Assembly (NCBI GenBank): GCA_002491165.1
Contig: DKVK01000054.1
Coordinates: 516 to 10,964, forward strand
Direction: 5' to 3'
DNA: 10,449 nucleotides
Source: Porphyromonadaceae bacterium UBA7180
Lineage (GTDB): Bacteria; Bacteroidota; Bacteroidia; Bacteroidales; Muribaculaceae
The notes beneath the pieces were generated by a model that did no database searches, was not told where the DNA came from, and saw only the letters and a list, made by a program, of their open reading frames with translations. Shown here one piece after another: positions 1 to 6,374 of the stretch. Made by a program: the position numbers and the translations under genes. The first letter of the stretch is position 1; the number at the start of each line of letters is the position of its first letter.

Positions 1-1
1 C

Positions 2-1180
2 GGGTTTGACCGTCAGGTGTTGGTTGGCGCTCGTCGCGCCGGCAAATCCTATATTCTTTATGGAAAGATTCAGGAATTGATTGCAGCGGGATACACTTGG
101 AATGAGATAGTATATATCAATTTTGAGGATGAGCGTCTTGCCGGAATGACGGTCGATGATCTTAATATGATACTTGAAGTCCACTCCGGATTGAGTGAAA
201 AACGCCCGATGCTGTTCCTTGATGAGATTCAGAATGTCGATGGCTGGGAGCGTTTCGCGCGCAGGATAGCCGACAACAAATTTACTGTATTCATAACAGG
301 AAGCAATGCGAAGATGCTTTCTACGGATGTGAATGCGGCTCTCGGTGGCAGATATATGACCCGTGAAGTGTTTCCCATGCAGTTCGACGAGTATCTTAAA
401 GCCAATGGTAAAAATCCTGCCGACAAATTGCTGACTGCGACAACAGCAGCCCGTGGAGAATTCATGGGGCTGTTCGAGGAATATTTCCAGTTCGGCGGCT
501 TCCCTGAATGTGCCACGCTGCCGGTGAAGCGCGATTATCTCATGAGCCTATATCAGAAGATATTTCTTGGCGACATCGCCGCCCGCCACAGGATTGAGAA
601 TGTTTTTGCCCTTCGTATTCTTTTCCGTAAACTGGCGGAAAGTGTAAAGCAACCGCTGTCATTTACACGCGCGACAAATATTGTGGCCTCGACCGGAACG
701 AAGATAGGCAAAAGCACGGTGATAAACTATCTGGGCTACGCTTCTGAAGCGTATCTTATACTGCCGGTCACCAATATCGCGGACAGTCTTGAGGATAAGG
801 TATCCAATCCGAAATACTATTTTATCGACAACGGTATAATCTCCCTGCTGGCTCTTGACATCCGCACATCGCTGCTTGAAAATATGGTGGCTCTGAAATT
901 GATTTCGAGTTATGGATCAAAAGATGCCGTCTATTTCTATAATCATGGGGTTGAAGTGGATTTCTATATCCCCCAGACGGAGACCGCCATTCAGGTATGC
1001 TATGCGATGAATGATGCCGAAGGCACTTTTGAACGTGAAACGAGAGCATTGCTGAAATTGCGGTCACGATTGTCGTGCCGTCACAATATAATTGTGACCT
1101 ACGATGATGAAGGAATTATAGAAACCGAGGGCGTAAGAATAGAAGTTATACCGGCATGGAAATTTTTGCTCCAGCCATAA
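2..1180 (+). CDS. AAA-type ATP-binding protein with DUF4143 C-terminus (5' end outside window)
   Basis: The reading frame is open to the first base of the window, so the true start lies upstream. The GTG at 17 is an internal valine just ahead of the Walker A motif. About 392 residues are visible. The P-loop GARRAGKS is at 26-49, followed by a Walker B motif (MLFLDEIQNVDGW, near 210-248) and a sensor-1-like ITGSNAKML (near 294-320). The C-terminal half has DUF4143 hallmarks: FGGFPE, KIFLGDIAARH, a YFIDNGI segment, and a restriction-nuclease-like tail with GVEVDFY followed by IQV. Proteins of this family are common in Bacteroidetes, occur in many paralogues, and have no settled role; some are proposed to resemble toxin or nuclease-coupled ATPases. 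Only an N-terminal stretch of roughly 30 residues appears to be missing. The gene is visibly more AT-rich than the pair that follows. A probable terminator lies 63 bases after the stop, so it is probably transcribed separately from the terminase pair. The family call is firm; the function is unknown. Confidence 0.9.
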   Translation, partial: GFDRQVLVGARRAGKSYILYGKIQELIAAGYTWNEIVYINFEDERLAGMTVDDLNMILEVHSGLSEKRPMLFLDEIQNVDGWERFARRIADNKFTVFITGSNAKMLSTDVNAALGGRYMTREVFPMQFDEYLKANGKNPADKLLTATTAARGEFMGLFEEYFQFGGFPECATLPVKRDYLMSLYQKIFLGDIAARHRIENVFALRILFRKLAESVKQPLSFTRATNIVASTGTKIGKSTVINYLGYASEAYLILPVTNIADSLEDKVSNPKYYFIDNGIISLLALDIRTSLLENMVALKLISSYGSKDAVYFYNHGVEVDFYIPQTETAIQVCYAMNDAEGTFERETRALLKLRSRLSCRHNIIVTYDDEGIIETEGVRIEVIPAWKFLLQP

Positions 1181-1243
1181 GGCTCCAAAGGTGCTGTCAA
1201 CCTTGACTTCTCCGGGGGCACAAAGTCAAACAGCAAAACAAGT

Positions 1244-1279
1244 AAATCGCAGAAGCTAAGATGGTTTCAGCGATTTTTT
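1244..1279 (+). terminator. Probable intrinsic terminator after the ATPase gene
   Basis: AAATCGC (1244-1250) and GCGATTT (1270-1276) form a perfect 7-bp stem around a 19-base loop. The loop can add a short GAA/TTC pairing. The right arm runs into six consecutive T residues (1274-1279). It sits 63 bases after the stop of the ATPase gene on the same strand. The loop is long and the stem only moderately GC-rich, so strength is uncertain. Confidence 0.5.
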
Positions 1280-1325
1280 GTAGTACCCCTATACGGCAAA
1301 ACAACGCACATTGTAGGGTTCAGCA

Positions 1326-1372
1326 GTGAACAATTCGTGAACAGTCTGTACGGTGAACAGTTTTGTTCACGA
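1326..1372. repeat. Cluster of GTGAACA repeats (three direct, one inverted)
   Basis: GTGAACA occurs at 1326-1332, 1337-1343 and 1353-1359, and its reverse complement TGTTCAC at 1364-1370. The first two copies are 11 bases apart, about one helical turn. The third and fourth form a 7-bp hairpin with a GTTT loop. The second and fourth form a competing 9-bp inverted repeat, TCGTGAACA (1335-1343) with TGTTCACGA (1364-1372). The cluster lies about 130 bases before the start of the gene at 1499, a plausible place for an operator, but no regulator is identified. Confidence 0.6.
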
Positions 1373-1498
1373 TTTCCATAAGCCGATTGTAACTCGCTAA
1401 CCTTTTATGTTTTCTGTGTTTTTGTCCGGGTGGCGGACATATTAGGGAGCAATGCGCCTGATGCCGCATGCATATTTGCAGAAAAATTATCTACAGTC

Positions 1499-3889
1499 AT
1501 GAAAACTCTGCAAACCGCTCCCGGGACGATAGCACCGGACAAACCTTCCAATATCTGTCTCACCAACTTTCGCCCCGTATTCAAAGGGAGCGTAAGTGCC
1601 GTCGGCATGTTCGCCAGGCTGGAGGCCTGCACCGGCATGCGGCCCCTGGCGCTATCCGGCGGCGACTTCATTCTCGCTGCCGGCAACGGCATTGCCGTGC
1701 TGCGCTCCGAAACCGACAAGCCTGTGATGGTGGTGTCGGATCTGCCGTGCGAGCCCACATGCGCCCTCCGCTGCGGCAACGGCTCGGTGATTGTCAGCGG
1801 ACCGGCAGGGCAGTGGAAGCTGGCAAAATGTGTCGGCGGCTGGAAACTGGTCGGCAATGGTAATCAGCAGTGGCCGGCGGTGAGCTTCCGCACCGAAAGC
1901 ATAGGCACTGTGAGCGTCGCCGTGGGGCAGCGCCGGCTCGCCAATGCCTACAACGGAATAAGCTCGCTCAGCGCCGCCGACCGCAAGGCCGTAGCTGCCG
2001 ATTTTGCCGGCGCATACCGCAATGCAGTGGCCGAGGCGACGGCCAGAGGAACCTTTGTGGCTCCCGTGCTGGCTTTCTGTCGGGCATACGACAGCAAGGG
2101 TGCCTTGCTGTTCTCCACTCCGCCGGTGGCTGTAATGCCTGCAGGCCGCTTTGTGCCGCGGGTCGACGTGCCTGTTGTGGATGGCTCGGCTGTGAGCGCA
2201 TATTCGGTCGATGTGCCGGCATGGCGCATCAAGGCGGTGTTCGACGCTGCCGACTGCCCGGAAGTGGCCTCGGTGGAGGTGCTGGTTAGCAACCAGTTCC
2301 ACAGCTATAGTCCTGAAGGCTCCGGCACCGTTTCGGCACTGCGTGGCAGTGGTGCCGCCAATATTCTGCGGGTAAGCCTCCCCGGTGCCGATGCAGGACT
2401 GGAGGCCACTGCGCCCCGGGCTTCCCGGGGGCGGCTGCGGGCGGCAATGGCGCGTGCCGAAAAAATCTGTCGCCCCTGCACGCAGCTGGCGCAGCCTTTC
2501 GGGGTGTCGGAGCGCACTGTGGATGTGCCTCCCGCGGAAGGCGACATGATTGCGGCCTTGCGCGCGCTCAATACCGCGCTGGCAACGTCTGTCGAGGCTG
2601 TTTCGCTCAGGGATGCCCTTCTGAGGGCGCCGCATTCCATGGGTGCCGCATGTGTGGCCGCCGGCAGCGGCACCGTGGCATGGGGTAATCTGAGGGCGCT
2701 GCGGAGCAAGGGATTCCCGCCGGTATGTTTCGCAGCGTCGACAGGTCCGGCGCCATGGCGGGTGCTCGCTACCGTTACATTCGGTAACTCGCAGCGAGGT
2801 GTGTCGTTCGGTGCGGAATATCCCTCGGGATGTCCCCAAAGCTTCTGGCCTGTTTTCAGCTATCCTTCACCCGATGCCACGCAGCTGCGGCTTACCGTGC
2901 ACAGCGGAGGCATCACCCGTTCGGGAGTGTTCGCCCTCACGCCCGACGGCAGCGGACTGCGTTCGGTGTATATATCGCCGGATTTTGCGCCTCTGGTGTT
3001 GCCCGAGGCGCCGGCCACGACCATTGTCGATATCACCGACGCCTCCGAGGATTTTCCCGAAGCCATCGCCCTGTGTCCCCAGAGCGCTCCTGCGGCAGTG
3101 GAGCGCGTGGTGGAAAGTCCGTCCGCGGTGGCGGCGCTGTGCCACATGGGAGCCGCCGACGGCTCATGGGACTATGGCCGTTGCCGTTTTGCCGTGGGCG
3201 ACGGTGCCGGATTGCATGTGCTCACAGTCGACCGCAACCGCCGCTCCGCGGCCATGCGCATGGTGGCCGAGGGCGCTGTGTGTTCACCCGACGCCATGGC
3301 GGCATCGCCGCAGGCCGTGTTCGCGGCTCTCCCGCGGGGGCTGCTGAGGCTCGACAACACCACCAGGCGCATCAGGTGGCTGGCCACCGAGAGTTTCGAT
3401 ACCCTTGCCTGGGAAAGCGGCCGGGGCGAGCTGTTCGCCATGGGCTACGATGAGATGGCGCACGTGTTCTCCGACAGTTTCGCGGGCCGCTTCATGCACA
3501 CCGCCGGCGGAGCCGTCGCCGTGCTGATGGCCTCGGGAGTGCCTTTCGCTGTCGACGGGGATGGTGTGCTGATGCGGATCGGACGCGAGGTGGATTCCGA
3601 GGTGGATGTGGATGCCTGCTACACCGTTGTTCCGCGCGGCGGCCTGCCCGTGAGGCTTCAGGCTCTGGCGGTGCATGCCGGAGGTGTGTTCTCGGGCACG
3701 ATGTCGGCGACGGCAACGGGCACCGGCGGCCATGCCTCGCCGGTGGTGACGCTTGCCTTGCGCGACCGGATGGATTCGCCGGTGGTGGTGCCGCTGATGT
3801 TCAGGCCGGTCAGGAATCTGGAGGTGAGGCTTGCGGGTCGCGCCCGCACGGGATTCTCATTCATGGGTGTCAACTTCCGCTATGGCTGA
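1499..3889 (+). CDS. Large protein of unknown function, coupled to the terminase gene
   Basis: I take the ATG at 1499 (796 residues) as the start. The frame also allows a GTG at 1430, but the 23 extra residues look like non-coding read-through of the AT-rich spacer. There is no signal peptide, no transmembrane helix and no recognised catalytic motif. The N-terminus begins with an NFRP segment and a series of short beta-rich stretches. Around residues 235-270 there is a VPAWRIKAVFDAAD segment leading to VEVLVSN. Between roughly 560 and 760, repeating beta-strand units such as FAALPRGLLRLDN and FAVDGDGVLMRIG resemble propeller blades. The tail reads RPVRNLEVRLAG, ending GVNFRYG. From memory, this general layout matches a family found near terminase genes in Bacteroidales phage-like loci, but I cannot verify it. 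A role as a phage DNA-stabilising or head-tail connector protein is a guess. The stop overlaps the next gene's start by 8 bases, so the two are probably translated together. Strongly GC-rich. Confidence 0.8.
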   Translation: MKTLQTAPGTIAPDKPSNICLTNFRPVFKGSVSAVGMFARLEACTGMRPLALSGGDFILAAGNGIAVLRSETDKPVMVVSDLPCEPTCALRCGNGSVIVSGPAGQWKLAKCVGGWKLVGNGNQQWPAVSFRTESIGTVSVAVGQRRLANAYNGISSLSAADRKAVAADFAGAYRNAVAEATARGTFVAPVLAFCRAYDSKGALLFSTPPVAVMPAGRFVPRVDVPVVDGSAVSAYSVDVPAWRIKAVFDAADCPEVASVEVLVSNQFHSYSPEGSGTVSALRGSGAANILRVSLPGADAGLEATAPRASRGRLRAAMARAEKICRPCTQLAQPFGVSERTVDVPPAEGDMIAALRALNTALATSVEAVSLRDALLRAPHSMGAACVAAGSGTVAWGNLRALRSKGFPPVCFAASTGPAPWRVLATVTFGNSQRGVSFGAEYPSGCPQSFWPVFSYPSPDATQLRLTVHSGGITRSGVFALTPDGSGLRSVYISPDFAPLVLPEAPATTIVDITDASEDFPEAIALCPQSAPAAVERVVESPSAVAALCHMGAADGSWDYGRCRFAVGDGAGLHVLTVDRNRRSAAMRMVAEGAVCSPDAMAASPQAVFAALPRGLLRLDNTTRRIRWLATESFDTLAWESGRGELFAMGYDEMAHVFSDSFAGRFMHTAGGAVAVLMASGVPFAVDGDGVLMRIGREVDSEVDVDACYTVVPRGGLPVRLQALAVHAGGVFSGTMSATATGTGGHASPVVTLALRDRMDSPVVVPLMFRPVRNLEVRLAGRARTGFSFMGVNFRYG

Positions 3890-5756
3890 TATGGATAGCA
3901 GGATAGAGGAAATGCTGGCGGAGGACAGTCGTCGCCGCCGGGCTTTCGCCGAACGCCGGAGGCACGGCCCTCTGCGCGGCACCGACGAGCCGGGACGGTG
4001 CCTGGTGGATACTCCCGAGCCGGGAGTGCCACGGGCATATGTGCCGGCGACCATGCTCGCCGACCCCGGTTATGCTCTTGCCCGCGGCGATGCCGGGGCA
4101 TGGGCGCGCCTGCGCTGCCGCCACGACTTCGAGTACTGGTGCCTGCGCTGCGTTACCATAAAGCACAAGACCGAGGGCGCCGACGTGCCCTTCCGCCTCA
4201 ACATGCCGCAGCGCAAGGTGCTGGCCGTGCTGGAGAGCGACCGCCTGGCCGGACGTCCCATCCGCGCCATAATCCTCAAAGCCAGGCAGTGGGGTGGCAG
4301 TACGCTGGTGCAGGTGTATATGGCCTGGATTCAGAGCTGCCACCGCCGCAACTGGCATTCGCTCATCTGCGCCCATGTGAAGGACACGGCGGCAGGCATC
4401 CGCGGCATGTACACCAAACTGCTGGCCAACTATCCCGAGAATCTCTGGGACGGCGACGAGAAGCCCCAGTTCCGCCCTTACGAGAGGGCGCAGAACGTGC
4501 GCGAGATAAGTGGCCGCGGATGCCGGGTGACCATAGGAAGTTCCGAGAACCAGGAGGCGGTGCGTGGCGCCGACTACTCGATGGCCCATCTGAGCGAGAC
4601 TGCTTTCTGGCCGTCGACTCTCACCCGCACGCCAGGCCGTTTTATACGTGCGGTATGCGGTGCAATAGCGCTGATTCCCTATTCACTGATTGTGATGGAA
4701 AGCACGGCCAACGGTGTGGGAAACTATTTCCACAGCGAATGGATACGCTGCAAGGAAGGCCGCGGCGACAAACACGCTGTGTTCGTTCCCTGGTACGAGA
4801 TAGAGATGAACCGTGCCGCCGTGGCCGACCCGGCTGCGTTTGCGGCCTCGCTGGACGATTACGAGACCGGTCTCTGGAATCTGGGGCTGGATCTGGAGCA
4901 GATCTGCTGGTACCGCCTGAAGTCCAGGGAGTATCCCGGCGCCGAGGAGCTGCATGCCGAGTATCCCACCACCGATGTGGAGGCTTTCGCCAACACCGGC
5001 AACGGTGTGTTCGCCGCGGCGGCCATCGAGGCTCTGCGCGAGGGCTGCTCGCAGCTTAGGGCCGAGACGGGCGATGTGGGGCTTGGCGGCGGTGGGTTCG
5101 TTCCCGATGCCACCGGCGGCATGAGTGTGTGGCGTCGCCCGCAGCCTGGTTTTTCGTATATCGCCGCGGTGGATGTCGGCGGCCGTTCCCGTTCCAGCGA
5201 CTGGTCGGTGGTTGTGGTTCTGCGTCTGCCGGAAGTCGAGGGCATGCTGCCCGAGGTGGTGGCACAGTGGCGCGGCCACTGCGACCACGACATTCTGGCG
5301 CGGCGTGCCGCCGCCATCGCCGGCTACTACAACGAGGCTTTGCTGGTGGTGGAGAGCAACACTTTCGAGACTGCCGAATACGGCGGCGCCGACAGCAACC
5401 TGTTCATTCTCTCGCGGCTGGCCGACAGCTATCCCAATGTGTATCGCCGCGAGGTGTTCGACACCCTCGGCGCCCGCACCGGATGGCGTGTGGGTTTCCA
5501 CACCAACCGCAGCACCAAGTCGATGCTCATCGCCACCATGATAGAGGCTGTTCGCGAGGGCGGATACATAGAGCGCTGCAGCGGCGCCTGCGACGAGCTT
5601 GCCACCTACGAGCAGTTGCCCAACGGCAGCTATGCCGCCAAGAGCGGCTACCACGACGATATGCTCATGGCGCGTGCCATAGCCCTGCATGTGGCCGGCG
5701 GATGCCAGTGCCGTGCCGAGCGCGCCGATGCCTCGCCGCGTGTATCTCTATGGTAG
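3882..5756 (+). CDS. Phage-type terminase large subunit (ATPase and nuclease)
   Basis: The product is 624 residues from the ATG at 3882. This start overlaps the upstream stop (ATGGCTGA, 3882-3889); the ATG at 3891 is an alternative. A TTG at 3831 would overlap the upstream gene much further and is unlikely. Terminase large subunits cut concatemeric phage DNA and pump it into procapsids. Numbering from 3882, the ATPase half shows the deviant Walker A KARQWGGST at 133-141 and a Walker B-like segment YSMAHLSET at 232-240 with the catalytic Glu at about 239. A motif-III-like ESTANGVGNYF starts at 273. The RNase H-like nuclease half shows AAVDVGG with Asp 431, a DWSV with Asp 440, LLVVESN with Glu 491, and YHDDM with Asp 592/593. 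All key acidic residues are present, so it looks catalytically intact. The N-terminus is short and very basic. No small terminase subunit or portal gene lies adjacent. Its 3' end overlaps the convergent pnuT by 9 bases. Confidence 0.9.
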   Translation: MADMDSRIEEMLAEDSRRRRAFAERRRHGPLRGTDEPGRCLVDTPEPGVPRAYVPATMLADPGYALARGDAGAWARLRCRHDFEYWCLRCVTIKHKTEGADVPFRLNMPQRKVLAVLESDRLAGRPIRAIILKARQWGGSTLVQVYMAWIQSCHRRNWHSLICAHVKDTAAGIRGMYTKLLANYPENLWDGDEKPQFRPYERAQNVREISGRGCRVTIGSSENQEAVRGADYSMAHLSETAFWPSTLTRTPGRFIRAVCGAIALIPYSLIVMESTANGVGNYFHSEWIRCKEGRGDKHAVFVPWYEIEMNRAAVADPAAFAASLDDYETGLWNLGLDLEQICWYRLKSREYPGAEELHAEYPTTDVEAFANTGNGVFAAAAIEALREGCSQLRAETGDVGLGGGGFVPDATGGMSVWRRPQPGFSYIAAVDVGGRSRSSDWSVVVVLRLPEVEGMLPEVVAQWRGHCDHDILARRAAAIAGYYNEALLVVESNTFETAEYGGADSNLFILSRLADSYPNVYRREVFDTLGARTGWRVGFHTNRSTKSMLIATMIEAVREGGYIERCSGACDELATYEQLPNGSYAAKSGYHDDMLMARAIALHVAGGCQCRAERADASPRVSLW

Positions 5757-6374
5757 CGGTGCGGACTGGGCTGCCATGATGCGGCGCCATTTGGCATAGC
5801 CGAAAAGGGCTATCACAGTGTAGATTGCGTAGAGGACGGCGTAGAAAGGGCGGTCCTTGTAGATGTACAGGCCCACGCATACGGCGTCGACGGCAATCCA
5901 TGCCCACCACTGCTCGAGGTATTTGCGGGCGAGCATCCATGTGGCCACAATGCTCATGGCCGTTGTGAAGGCATCCCACCAGGGCACGTTGCTGTCGGTC
6001 CATTCCACGAGCCAGTAGGCCAGCAGCGCATACACGACGGCACCCGCGGCGAGTGCGCCCAGAGCGCGGCGGACGCCTATGTGGCGCACGGGCAGTCCGC
6101 CGCCGCGTCTGCGGCGGCGGAAGCCCAGTGTCCATGCGAGGTAGCCGTAGACCGCCATCACGAAATAGTAGCAGTTCATGGCGAAATCGGCATAGAGACC
6201 TGCGCGGTAGTACACCCAGAACGACACCGTGGGCATGGCTATGTTGGCGAACCACATCCTGGGGTCGGCATGGTATTCCCAATAGAGATACAGCAGGCCG
6301 ATGAGGAATCCTGTGATTTCCAGGCAGCGGTCGAGGGTGAGGAATGCCGCGGTGTCGTTCCAGAACTGTTCCAT
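5748..6374 (-). CDS. pnuT: PnuC-family permease, probable thiamine transporter PnuT
   Basis: This is a 208-residue polytopic inner-membrane protein with about seven hydrophobic segments, the usual PnuC length and layout. Recognisable signatures are NCYYFVMAVYGYLAW (67-81) and, near the C-terminus, the run WWAWIAVDA followed by LYIYKDRPFY and a final GYAKW. PnuC proteins pass vitamins such as nicotinamide riboside by facilitated diffusion. The thiamine assignment rests on context: it shares an operon with a receptor preceded by a TPP riboswitch. The start ATG shares one base with the receptor's stop (TGATG, 6376-6372), so translation is probably coupled. A five-arginine stretch (86-90) between the third and fourth helices is encoded by a strong hairpin. 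No thiamine pyrophosphokinase gene follows; the gene ends inside the tail of the convergent terminase gene. The family is clear; thiamine specificity is inferred. Confidence 0.88.
   Translation of the reverse strand: MEQFWNDTAAFLTLDRCLEITGFLIGLLYLYWEYHADPRMWFANIAMPTVSFWVYYRAGLYADFAMNCYYFVMAVYGYLAWTLGFRRRRRGGGLPVRHIGVRRALGALAAGAVVYALLAYWLVEWTDSNVPWWDAFTTAMSIVATWMLARKYLEQWWAWIAVDAVCVGLYIYKDRPFYAVLYAIYTVIALFGYAKWRRIMAAQSAPLP
6096..6121. repeat. Perfect 11-bp GC hairpin inside pnuT
   Basis: CCGCCGCCGC (6097-6106) and GCGGCGGCGG (6111-6120) pair perfectly around a GTCT loop, with one more T-A pair outside. On the minus strand it encodes the five-arginine and three-glycine stretch between two PnuT helices. 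It may simply reflect repetitive CGC and GGC codons in a GC-rich gene. Confidence 0.7.

Larger units (their letters stand above)
1181..1498. other. Non-coding spacer between the ATPase gene and the terminase pair
   Basis: This stretch of about 318 bases is AT-rich compared with the downstream genes. I see no credible gene in it. It holds a terminator-like hairpin (1244-1279) and a cluster of GTGAACA repeats (1326-1372), listed separately. A promoter for the downstream pair should lie here, but I found no full match to the Bacteroidetes form (TTTG, about 19-21 bases, TAnnTTTG). The nearest are single-mismatch boxes at 1406 (TATGTTTT) and 1471 (CATATTTG), neither with a TTTG at the right distance. 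No tRNA or obvious attachment-site duplication was seen. Confidence 0.6.

Noticed and set aside
1326..1372. A CRISPR array in the GTGAACA repeats
   Set aside because: The repeats are only 7 bases, the spacers are 4 to 9 bases and unequal, and no cas gene is nearby.
1430..1498. GTG start at 1430 for the large unknown gene
   Set aside because: The added 23 residues show no beta-rich pattern like the rest, and an ATG is available at 1499.
1652..2839. A 395-codon open frame on the minus strand opposite the large unknown gene
   Set aside because: It is a shadow of a GC-rich gene. Its translation is rich in Arg, His and Gly with no recognisable domain, while the plus-strand frame is coupled to the terminase gene.
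4683..5690. A 335-codon open frame on the minus strand opposite the terminase gene
   Set aside because: The plus-strand frame carries all the terminase motifs, and the minus-strand translation is low-complexity Gly, Ala and His.
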